This document shows, one piece after another, positions 36,134 through 47,700 of a stretch of 64,000 nt of DNA. The position numbers were made by a program, and so were the translations under genes. Origin of the DNA: Manihot esculenta (Eukaryota > Streptophyta > Magnoliopsida > Malpighiales > Euphorbiaceae). The notes under the pieces were generated by a model. It had not been told where the DNA came from. It searched no databases and saw only the letters and a program-made list of their open reading frames with translations. Position 1 is the first letter of the stretch; each line of letters starts with the position of its first letter. The stretch lies in the NCBI RefSeq assembly GCF_001659605.2, contig NC_035178.2:32319127-32383126 (forward strand). The letters are read 5' to 3'.

Positions 36134-36778
36134 TGTCACGGTTTCAGGTTTTGACACTGGCCTGGAACCGTGTGGCACTTGGTTTGAACTCTTTTCAAGC
36201 CAAGTCAGCCAAGCTCCTTACGCGTTCACCTGGACAAAGGAACGTAAATGTTAGGACCTCCTGCCCCATTCTCATAAAAACGGGGAAAAACCACAGTTAT
36301 CATATGAAAATATCATGATCGGGCAATTATAGCAATACAAGCACCTCAACAAGCAACCAAGCACAGAGATTTACTGAATGGGCTACTTATTTTATTCCAG
36401 GGGCAAAATAGTCATTACACAATCATGTCAACGACCCATTCCCAACTTGCAGACAGGGGGGAACGCCTGCAAGAAGAGAAGGCACAATCCAGGGACTCAA
36501 CAAGCCTACGGTGGCCAGTCGGGCCCAGCCCTTGCTGGTGGCCAACTAGTCACTCCCCCCTAAAGAGCCTTAAGAACAAATAGAACTATGGTGGGAGGAG
36601 ACATCAATATGTCTGAGGTGACACCCCCCCTTAATAAATAAATAGAAAGGAATTACAAGAAACTGACACGGCTCTTTTCTTACTACTATTTTCTACTAAT
36701 TTATCCCAACATTGTTTCCCGAAAATTCTAATATTGGAAAATTACAGTTTTGGTCCCTGAAACTCTACAACCCTGACA
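36134..36778 (-). repeat. 5' LTR of element E
   Basis: The 645-base partner of 30593-31237, with the same termini. It carries the promoter for the element in the minus direction, though I did not find a strong TATA consensus. A short open frame repeated in both LTRs is not considered a gene. Confidence 0.95.
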
Positions 36779-36783
36779 ACATG

Positions 36784-37635
36784 GTAGGCGATTTAAATCG
36801 GTTCTTCCTTTCACCCAAAATCCTTTCTTTCTTCGAAAGTAAAAATAGAGAATTGTTAAGTTGGAAAGATATGTGAATAGTAAATTTGTAGTGAGACAAA
36901 ATGATTGGATAAACTTAAATATTCTTTAAGAAAGCTTCTTTCTTTGTCCTTCTTGCAATTTAAATAATGGATTTTTGGGTAAGGAGGAGACATAAAGAAA
37001 AGTTGAGCATTTTGGGCATTTTAGGAGAATTTGAAGGTAACCTTTAGAAGACCCAACAAAAGAAAATACTTTAAATTATTTGGAGTGAGAAAAATGAAGT
37101 CTTGTTTGGGTAGATTAATGAAGTGACTTACTCTAGTTGGCTTCAAACGGTCTTAATGTTTGATTAAAAGTTAGAATGAATTTGGAAAAAATTATGGTTA
37201 GACAACTACTAGTCAAGGTGACAAGTTATTAAAGGGATAAACTAATGACTACTGGGGATCTCGAGAGAATCACTTGAACTTATAGGCTGGTAATTGAAAA
37301 GTGATCCCGAGAGAATCACTTTCCCTTCTGGGTTGTGTGATAGACCCATATGCCGAATGTTCCCGACTCGTTTGCCACTGATCCAAATTCCTGTTTTATG
37401 GCAAATCTCCTCACCCCTCTCCTTTGGCTTTGAAGGTTTTGCAACCATTTTTGGTCTTTCCACCAATCTTTCAGCCAATTTCAAAATTAAATTACTATAG
37501 TCTTTATATATTGCAATTATTAATAGTGCTATTTCTTAATTTTGCATTTCATCCATTAATTTTATTTCTTTATCTCAAATCTCTCACGTAAGAGAGAAAT
37601 ATAAAGAGGAAGGGAGATAGAAAGCAAGAGAAATG
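36784..37635. other. Intergenic DNA, no recognised gene
   Basis: Ordinary AT-rich sequence. An open stretch of about 80 codons at 37242-37484 on the minus strand has no family signature I recognise and overlaps an equally long one on the other strand. It is not called as a gene. Confidence 0.4.
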
Positions 37636-37643
37636 AAGAGAAC

Positions 37644-38107
37644 TAGGGGTGAGCAGTATTCGGTTTAAACCGAAAAAACCGACCGAACCGAACCGATTTA
37701 AAAATTTAGTTCGATTTTTTATATATTTCGGTTCAGTTCGATTTTCAATTTTAAAAATTTTGGTTATTTCGGTTCGGTTCGGTTTTGATAAAAAAAAACT
37801 AAAAAAACCGAACCGAACCGATTAGTAGTAATAATATGTTTTTTCAATAATATATAGAAATTAAATCATATTAAAATTAAAATATTTTAATTAAATTTTA
37901 AAATATTAAAAATAAAGTGTAAAAAATAAAAAAATATTAAAAATCGAAACCGATCAAATCGAACCGAATCGAATCAGACCGGTTCAGTTCGATTCGGTTT
38001 CTGACCAAAATCGGTTCGGTTCGATTTTTATAAACACTCAAATTTCGATTTTCGGTTTATTCGGTTCGGTTCGGTTTTAAACCGAACCAACCGAATGCTC
38101 ACCCCTA
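37644..38107. mobile_element. hAT-type MITE, 464 bases
   Basis: The terminal inverted repeats are TAGGGGTGAGCA and TGCTCACCCCTA, and a perfect 8-base duplication AAGAGAAC flanks them (37636-37643 and 38108-38115). The interior is made of CGGTT/AACCG words in both orientations, so almost the whole element can fold back. The 8-base duplication is typical of the hAT superfamily. It has no coding capacity. Confidence 0.9.
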
Positions 38108-38115
38108 AAGAGAAC

Positions 38116-40276
38116 AATATGAAATGAAATTGTAACTAATATTAAATATATGAATAGAAAATAATTATAATATTTAAGAATTAAATAGTAATTTAGTTAA
38201 CTTTAATTAAAATTTTAAATCCTTAATTACCTAAAATCCTCAATTAAAATTTTTATTTAAATATGCAAAAATTAAATATTTTAATTATATTATTTAAAAA
38301 TTTTATATAATTAAGAATTTAAAATTTTAATTAAAATTTAATCAAATTACTTATAATAAAAATAGTAAAAACAATAAATATAATTACAACAAATATAAAA
38401 ATCGAGACCTTAGACCGTAAAGTTAACTTTTTGAGTCAATAAGACCAAATAAAAAAACACAAACAAAATATCACATAAACCAGCAAAACCCAACTCAATT
38501 ATCCTTCCAAATACAAACTTTCCATGAAAGAAACCCACAGCGCAGGGAAACTAAGACAATTAATTAAATCGTGTATGTATGTATTTTACTTTAGTTTATC
38601 ATTTGGTGAAAGATAAATAATGTATATACGGACAAATTCACGAAAAATTATTATATTTTCTATTCAGAGGAAATAAATAAATTTAAATATTATAATAATT
38701 CAGAGGAATTTAACTCTGTACAAAAAGGTACAAAACGGAGAATATTGATTACCGAACCTGTTCATCTGTCTGTAAAAAATGATGAACAATTTATCCATTG
38801 CAAGCATAAAGTAACTTTCCTTTCATCTTCAATTGGTGAGAGTTTCAACATAGTTTACCTGAAAGTTTATGAATCTACAAACAGCCTTCACCACCATCAC
38901 TATCACTATTTTAATACAATATTTAGGAGCCTGCTTGGCTATAAACATGGAAAAATAATACTGTAAATTTGGTCCACTCAAAAATTCCTACTACACTTTC
39001 AAGTCATAACACTTTTGCTACAATCAGAAAAGGAGCCGTTTAGACATTCCTAATTTTATCAGTAATTAATAGGTCCGCAAATTCTTCAATTAATTTTTCA
39101 CTCTGGATGAACACGGAGGAAGCTACAAGGGTGGCTTCATTGGATACGTCATTCCTCATCAATGTATTCCGGTCAATTAACTCCTCTGTCCCCGGAGAGG
39201 GCTTAGTTTTCCTAATAGTACTCAACCTTAGCCTTCTCAATGGTAGAGGGCAGTACCTGGGTTTGACCCACCTCCACCTATGAACCTATGATGGCGATTC
39301 CTCCAGTGTCATAATAACCATTGAAGTTGACACCTTCAAGCAAGATGGCTTCAAATTCCAGTATCACAAAGATGGAATATCGGGTTTTCTGAATCAAAAC
39401 TAACCATCTTCCTAAATCATGATGGCTTCAAATTTGGGGAAGGCTTCAAATTCCAGCTTCCTAGATCAGAACCCATCACCCTCCATATTCTTTGGAGTGA
39501 GAGTTTTTTGGACAAAGATTAAGAAGCATTGGATTAATTAACTGATAGCACAGATCCCAGGGAGAATTTGAAGAAGGATGCAAGGTTAAAGGAGCTATTG
39601 AAGTTGAGTAAGGGGAAGAATATGGCTGTAATCTTAAGTTAGAAGGGTGTATTTGTCTTTTCACAAGTCACAAGTGGTAAAACAAATGATGGAAACAAAA
39701 TCAAGATAGAACTCTTGAAAATCAAGATAAAATTCCCAGAAAACTTAGACAATAGAGAAACTGATTACAACTGAAGGTAGTCTTTACCTGACAGGTGACT
39801 GATGCATCTAATAATATCAGTAGGCAAATGAAACAAAGGAGGGGATTAAAAAGACACCAAAACCACTTGCATTATCAATGAACAAACATAACAAAATATT
39901 TGAGCAGCACAGGTATTGTGGAACGATAACAATGCCAAACACTATCAGTTAACAAACTTGTTTTTGTCCAGAACAGATGGCATGTCTCAGCTAAAAGATC
40001 CTTATCCTTGCTTTGGACCATCATGTTCTATAACTACTTGCCATATTTGCCAAAATTCTTTAGCTATAAAAGATTTTCTTCCAATTTGATGACAGATACT
40101 AGTGATTAAGCAACTTCTTAGTGTCCTAAATCACAGAGAAGTAATCAATCACAATATTTATTATAATTACAAGGAATAACACAGATTTGAGTTACATATT
40201 TGCATAGTCATAGTCAACTCATCCATTCAAATCAAATGTTCTCCTGATGAAGAACAGATGTGAGAAAAAATATATA
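38116..40276. other. Intergenic DNA with one short unassigned frame
   Basis: A minus-strand open frame at 39040-39240 ends IEEFADLLITDKIRNV and stop. It has gene-like composition but no family I can name, and no exon continuation is evident. At 39345-39460 the phrase GGCTTCAAATTCCAG and near copies recur three times. The rest is A/T-rich. Confidence 0.3.
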
Positions 40277-40635
40277 TTCCATCCGCCTCATAATTTTTGT
40301 CCCCTTTTCCATTTTTGTCTATCCCAAAATATTGTCCACTTTCCTTTTTGCATTATGGTTAAACATATAAATTGACTATTATAGTCTTATATAATTTTAG
40401 CTTATTTTCAACACAATCCGTAATTAATTGTTTTTTTTTTCCAAATGAGAACTCAAACCATCTTTTATTGATAATGATTTTATTATTTCAATAAGTTTTA
40501 TTGCCCTCATTTTATATTAAAGATGGGTATAATTGAAAAGCTAATAGAAAAAGTTGTCCTTTGACTAAAACAATTTATCATTTCCTAATTTGTATGAAAA
40601 AAGCAAAGTGGACAAAATTTATGAGATCGGAAGAT
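40277..40635. mobile_element. Stowaway-like (Tc1/mariner) MITE
   Basis: The inverted ends read TTCCATCCGCCTCATAA on the left and TTATGAGATCGGAAGAT on the right, with inner matches TTGTCC / GGACAA. They resemble the plant Stowaway consensus CTCCCTCCGTCCCATAA. TA dinucleotides flank it. The ends have several mismatches, so it is an old copy and the boundary is accurate to a few bases only. Confidence 0.75.
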
Positions 40636-41656
40636 ATATGTTTCCCATCAATGCACATAGATCTTCAAGATAGTAACCAAAAAAAATAAAGATTAAACTA
40701 AGTGGAAGTTTTACTTACAATTCAGTTAAGTGCATCAACAACAGCGATATGGAAGCAGGAATAGGACACTCCCCGGCTGTTCCTTACAAATCTCTGGCAA
40801 AGGAAATATTAGTTTGTTCTAGAGAGATAATGTGACCGAGTGAGAGGACAAATGGGATTAAGCTAATGATCAGATAGCAAAGAGAGAGAAAGGACAAGAA
40901 AATTGAAGGAAATTGGAAAAAAAATAAAAATAAAAAATAAAAAGTTGAAGGAAAAATAGAGACCCATACAATAATCAGCGCTCCTAATATGGGTTAAGAA
41001 CCACATTCAGAACCCACAATATTAAATATCCATAACGTACACTCATTTTCAAATCAAATGGTGAAAAAAATGATTCCAATAACCAAATGAATAAGACAAC
41101 AATTTCATAAAGATGAAGAGCAGGTAAATCAATACCAATTACCAAAAACTCACCCAAACTCTCAGCTGAAATCCAATGATTGATTGCAAGGATGAGACCC
41201 CAAAATCAAAGAGAGAAACCTCCATCTCCATACCATCAAATCCATTCGTCTACAGAAGCTGTAGGAATCCAAAATGGAAGAACCAAATCTCCATGGCAGT
41301 ATAAGTACAGCCACTCCTCAAAGCAAGCAAAAAAGATTTTTTTTTTTTTTTTTAAATTTATAAAAGAGCACAAAAGAATTTTCAGGAAAAAGGACAGGAA
41401 AAAAAGAAAAAGGAGGACTAGGTAAATGAAGAGGGAGGGAGCAGAATAAAGGCAAGAACAAAACGTGACCCTTTACCTCTACATTGCAGCGATGAGGGAG
41501 GAGGATAAAACAGTAAGAAATGAGGCCAAGGGAGAAAAGAGAAGGATAAAACAGCCCAAAAAGAAAGCAGCAGCCCAACTGTCTGCTCAGCCCAAGAAAC
41601 AAACCAAAGACACACAAGAAGAACACCAATATCCCAATATCACAAAATTGTCATCC
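40636..41656. other. Intergenic DNA downstream of the MBD4-like gene
   Basis: No gene is supported. A 17-base T run lies at 41337-41353. Minus-strand splice-like sites near 41130 and 40800 might mark a noncoding transcript, but I cannot assemble a convincing coding exon. Confidence 0.3.
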
Positions 41657-41688
41657 AAATTGATACTGTAGATCAACAGTATCAATTT
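41657..41688 (-). other. Perfect 13-base hairpin in the 3' region of the MBD4-like gene
   Basis: AAATTGATACTGT and its exact complement flank a 6-base loop. It lies about 100 bases after the stop codon, in the probable 3' untranslated region. It lacks a T tract and is not a bacterial-type terminator. An RNA-stability or processing role is only a possibility. Confidence 0.5.
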
Positions 41689-41788
41689 GCCTACAAAAAT
41701 AAGGTTTCCTTTTTTTTTATATATGACACAGGTATATACATATATATCTCATTAAATATTAAATCAGTTGAATAAACAAAAACAGGAT

Positions 41789-44700
41789 TTACGATGAAGC
41801 ATTATTGATCCTGTGAAGAAAGTCCCAATAGTAATTTAGCATGTGATCATTTGGATGCACCTGATCCCACTTCCCTGTACAGAATATTGCATAAGCATCA
41901 GCAGCATACCTGAGCAAGCAGAGGTAAAAGTTGACAAAAGGCGGTTAGTTTGAGGTGGCTCCACTGCAAGTTAACATGTACGTTAAAAGAGATAAAAAGA
42001 GGATGAATGAATGACTTTCACTTACTTTCCTACACCATGCAGCTGAGTCACATGGGTCCAATCATCCCCTAAATACTCCTGCGATAAGCGTTGTATCATC
42101 ACCGCCCTCTTCTTGTGCAAACCTAGAGATTCTATCATATTTTCAATCTCCTGTGCTTTTACTTCAGTGGCAGCCTTCGCATCAGGACACAGAGTGAAGA
42201 AATCTGTTATAACTCTTCGTACCTGCAAGAAGACATGTTGTTTGTTAAGCACTTGCAATGATGCCATAAGCAAATCGTCCTTGGTTAAGTTTAAGAAAGA
42301 GGACCACAATAATTTGATATTTAACTTAAATGCAAATGTTCATATAATAAAAGGATCTGATATAACATATAAAATAAGAAAGCAAGAAGCAAAACATGGA
42401 TGCCTTATGTGAGAATCAAAAGGACATCTAAAAAAAATAAACTGATCAGCATTAACACAAGTTATTGGAGACTGATAGCAGCACAACATTCCAAATCTTA
42501 AATACCTGTGCTTCATGATGGTAAACAAAAATTATGCATCTTTCCTAAATGCTCATATTCTCCCATGGCCTAAAGTGCTACTATCTAGATTATCAAGAAC
42601 AAGTGGGTATATTTTACCCGAATCCTCTCAATTTTAGGATTACTTCACTTGCGTCCATTGTTTCAAAAAATCCCCATAACCTGTAATAGCAAATTTCTAA
42701 GTAAAAAAAGAAATTACCGTTTTAACCCCCCCCCCCCCCCTTCTCCTTTTACCTTTACCCTATTTCCCCCCTCACATCCAATTTGATGATTATTAATTGA
42801 TACAATTCATAGTTACTAATACATATTTTATATAAGACAGCTCCATCAATTCTCCATTTCATATAGTTAACAAGATTTAATTATTATTATTATTTAAAAT
42901 ATTTTTTAATTATAAATATGAATCCCAATTAAAAGAAAGTTAAAAAACAAAAATAAGTTTTTGTGAAAAACTGAAAAGGGTGGCAGATTGCTGTTTGGTT
43001 TCTTCTTCCTTATGGTTCACGAAGGATCCAGCAACCATGCAAAAAGCCAACATAAACAAGGCAACAGTCAGCATTGGCTTTGCCACAATCACCTCAGGCT
43101 ACAAAGATGCTGATAAAGGCACTGATTTTTAACACTGGTTCTCTTCTCCATTCATGCGACTCTTCTCCAACCAGATAAGGTACCAAAAGCAGTGAATTTG
43201 AAGGGGTTTCAGATCTCCACTACCCGCAACTGGAGAAATCAATCTGCCCAGCACAAGGCTGCACCTACATGTACTGACGTGCACAACAAGCAGCTGCAGA
43301 GTGCAGCCTTGCCTAGTGGACTGCATCTCAAAAATTGCTTAGCAGTTCGGCTTTAACATTTAAAGAAAAATTTTCCAAATTTCATTGTTTTTTATTTCAA
43401 TTTTGCATATTCAAAATCTCAGAATCAAAAAGCAAATTTAAAAAACTTCAGAACAGTTCTGGAATCAATACGAACAGGAAGAAAATTTTTATTTTGGAAG
43501 AACAGATAAATTCAAGCACATGAATTTATTTAGGGTTTGGTTTTGTTGTCTTTTTAGGCTGTAGATGGTGATAGTGCTGAGGAGAATTGAGGACATGGTG
43601 GGGGTTGATTTTCTGAAGTAGTGGCGGTAATTTCTGCTACGAGTTTAATGGATATGTGAAAGAATAAAAGAAAAGAGAACGGAAACAGGAAGGAGAGGAA
43701 ATGGGTAAAATAGTAATTTCCTCTTTTTACCTAGAAAAAAAACCATTGAATGTCAGAGAAAGAAAATTAAAGTTCATTGATTTTTCAGTAACAAATTGAA
43801 AATGAAGCATGAAAGTGAAAAAGAACCCTCAATGTTGAGATGGTCAGTAAAGAGTACCCCAGAACATGCTCCTCATTATTTTGTCCTTAACTCATTTAGG
43901 TAGATAGTCATGTCCCATAATCAAATAGCAGTTTAATGAAAAAAAAAATGGATAAAGGTCATTTTGATCCTAAATTTTCAGCTAATGTTTAACTAAGATA
44001 AACTAAACTTTTTTATCTAACTGGCTTTTTTAACATGCTTTGGTGGAAATATGCAAAATTGAATAAGAAAAACCATATGAACTAGTTAAAAACAATGAGT
44101 AGGTGGAAAAATGCTTCTCTTGCTAAATTCAATATGTAGAAAACTGTGCACCACATTCCACACTGTACATTTATCACAATATGCCTAATATTCTCGTACA
44201 GCATACTCTCCACCACCATTGGCAGTTTTGGGCTTTTGACTAAAAGGTGGTCCTTTAAAAACTTATATGCTAAAAAGGCGCTGAATCTAAATATATTATC
44301 AAAAGGTGGTGATTTTTAGTCAGACGCGACTTATCACTTCTGGTTAATTTTTTTATTAAAAAATTAAAATATCAGAGCTGGACGCAACTTGAATTATAAA
44401 AACATAATAATAACAAATAATAATGCTGGACGTGGCTTTGTCTAACTTTAAAAAATAAATAAATAAATAACCATGTCACAGTGTTAGACATGTCCAGGCT
44501 GGGACATGACTTTTTTTAATTTAAATTTAAATATTAAAATATTTATAAATTAATAATTTATATATTAAAATTTTTTATACATTTATTAATAATTTTCATT
44601 TCTTCCCTCAACTTTTCATTTTATTTTTTATATTTTTAATTAAACATCATGAACCTCTGTACATATAGTATTTGTTTTATCTTCTTTAATTAAAGAGTTG

Positions 44701-47700
44701 TACATGTGGATAACTTTTTACAAATTGGTACAACATAGACACATAGGAACATATTTATATAACTTTCAATGCTTATTAGATTTTGATAAGATTTATTGCT
44801 ACAATTTATACTTTTTTTTTAAACTGAAGCAATAACTTTATTACATTCTTAATCAAATATAATATTTAATACATATGTAACTCTAAAATGTATTTATAAA
44901 AGCAAAATTTTTTTTTACTAAATTAAATTATTTTATTGCATTATAAAATAAAAATATAATAAATATTTTATACTAAATAATTAAGAAAAAATAATTTTAA
45001 TATTTTGAATTGTAACACTATGTAAAAATTGTAGCTATAAATCTAATAAAATCTAATTAATAGAAAGTTATCCGAGTATCTTCATTTTGTGTTTGTGCTA
45101 CACCAGATACAAAAGGTCATCCACTTGTACAACCCTTTAATTAGAGAAGACAAAACAATGACACTAAATTTTTTAGTGAACTACTCTAAAAAGAATATTG
45201 CAGGAGTTTGTGACTAAATTCGTAAATGGACAAGTTGGATTTATTTATTTAGTATTTTCCAAAGCTTTTTAGTATTTCAACTCAAGAAATTTTCAAGTTC
45301 TCTCTGAGGAGGCTGTTCCATTGCAACCATAGGTCACAAAAAGAAAATTTTGCCCCCAAAAAATTCCACCAACAGACCCATAACTCGTCCATTTCTAAGG
45401 ACCTTAACATTCTTCTTCCTCCTCCTTCTCCTTTAAAGCCCCTTGTTTTTTTAAGGACTATGAGCAAAAGCAACATATACATGTTTTTCATTTGTACCAT
45501 GTTTGGAAACAAAAAGAAGGGGTGGAAGTGGAGGAAGGAAAGCAAAAAATAGAAAACAAAGTGAAATTTAGTTTCAATCCTTTTGTTTGGATCTAGGAAA
45601 ATGAGAGGTATCAAAGATGTAAAACAAACATGTATTATTAATTGTAAAATGACAATTATATCCTTTTCTATTGAAGGCAATTGAGTAATGTCACCTATTT
45701 TCACCTCTCTTTCTAGTACACCTCATAGGAAAATCTCCTTCCCCCTTTTTAGCCTTTCCCCAACAACATAATACAACTAAGCATTAATTCGAAACTAGTT
45801 GAGTCAACTATATGGAACTTTTTTTTTTTGCCATTTAGTTCTATCTAAGACCAATTTTTTTCCTCCTCCGTATAATTGTCACCATGGTTTTAAATCACAG
45901 TCGCGGGTGGCAGTAACATAATTGTAACGGCTGTAACATAATCATAACGGCCTGCGCTACGCAAATTTTTCAAATTAATTTGCAAAGTTCATAAAATGAA
46001 ATAATATTAATTAAATTTAATTTGGAATAATGAATACAAATGCATAATAAACATAAATATATCAAATATAGACTATTTAACTTAAATTAAGTATCATATA
46101 GTTTAAAATAAGAAAAACCAACGCAACCTTATAGCTCGAGTAAACTAATAGCTTAAAATACAATTTCAACTCAAAACTAACACCTTAATTCAAAAAAAAA
46201 AAATTTAAGGGAAAATATAGCAACTAAAAACTAAGATACAGAAAATTTAACTAATACTTTAGAAGAAATAAGCTAAAAAATGCAGTAGTTTATGATTGAT
46301 CTAAACTTGTATAAAGAAATATGGAGGAAAGTTTGGAATTTGAAAGAGAAAGGAAAGAGAAAACTTGAAAAATATTGCCTTTGAAGCGGCGGGAAAGTGT
46401 GGAAACAGACAAAAATAGGAGTAGAAGAGGAAGAATATAAAAGAATTTTAATTATTGATAACGGCAGGCAATGGCCGTTATGTAATGCCCGCAACTCAGA
46501 GAGCCTTTGTATAACAGGGTAACGCCCCCTCCCCCCCCCGCCCCAAAATCCGTTCCCCAAATCTATTACATAATGGCTATTACTTTACATTACGGCCATT
46601 TTTTAAAAACCATGATTGTCAATAAAAATAGTTGGACAATGAACAATCGAGTAATAGTTAACTCACTCCACCTCATGCTCATGCAGCCATCATGTTATTT
46701 CTTTATATCATAACTTTAACAAGTCCCCTACCAGTTGGCTAGCACATTAACATGCACCAAGAATATAGTTCTTAAAGGAAAGGTCAAGAGCATACCTGCA
46801 TGCCAGTTGTGCAATTAAGCAGCATACATATCACCAGCACTCTCCAAGGATCATGAGCATGATCTTCTTGTAGAAGTCCAAATTCAGATCGTGGTGGCTG
46901 CCATGTGTCATTTTGAGTTTTTCTTCGATATGCCTCACTTCGCTTTTGGGCACTAGAGAGAACAATACTAGTCCTCCTTGATCTATTTCCCTTTTTTGAT
47001 GATTTTTCCTGCCCACATTTGGCATCATTGAAGCTGCTATCTTCAGCGGCTTCTTTCTTTGGTACATTCTGGGAGTAAGAGGAGACATTTTGAACTGCAA
47101 GAACAGCTCCGTCACATGGCTTTTTCATCTTCTTTGAGGATCCTTCTTGCTTACTATTGTCATCAGTCAAGCCGCTACATGCAGCATTTTCTTCCTTGGC
47201 TACCTTGCAAAAGTAAGGCGACACAATTCGAACTGCAAGACCAGCCCTTTCAGATACCCTTCTGCTCTTCTTTGATAATTTCTTCTGCCCACTATTGCTA
47301 TCAATCAAGCTGTTATGTGCAGCTTCTTCTTCCTTAGGTATCTTCTGGAAGTAAGGGGAGACATTTGGAACTGCAAGACTTGCTCCTTCACATGAATCTT
47401 CACTCTTCTTTGATGAGTTCTTCTGGCCACAATTGTTGCCGGTAAAGCAGCTATCTGCAGCTCCTTCCTTGGGTACCTTTTGGAAATAGGGGGAGACATT
47501 TTGAACAGCAATACTAGCTCCTTCACACAATTTTTTGCTCTTTTTTGAGAACTTCTTCTGCCCACAATTGTTGTCAGTCAAGCTGCTGTCTGCTGCTCCT
47601 TCTTCCTTGGCTACATTTTCAAAGTAGGGGGAGACATTTTGATCTTCAATACTACCTCCTTCACATGATTTTTTCCTCTTCTTCGATGACTTCTGCTGCG

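Larger units (their letters stand above)
30593..36778 (-). mobile_element. Element E: complete, apparently intact Ty3/gypsy chromovirus
   Basis: A 6186-base element on the minus strand: 5' LTR (36134-36778), tRNA-iMet primer site, one uninterrupted polyprotein gene, a polypurine tract and 3' LTR (30593-31237). It is flanked by a perfect duplication ACATG (30588-30592 and 36779-36783). The two 645-base LTRs differ at only four positions by my comparison, so insertion was recent. All catalytic motifs needed for reverse transcription and integration are present. Confidence 0.97.

Noticed and set aside
41180..41671. Possible small gene around a poly-T run
   Set aside because: Composition is low complexity on both strands, start and splice signals are not convincing, and no family is recognised.
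44300..44520. Recurring GGACG-type phrases that might mark a structured RNA or small element
   Set aside because: Copies are short and irregular, and no paired arms or target duplication could be found.
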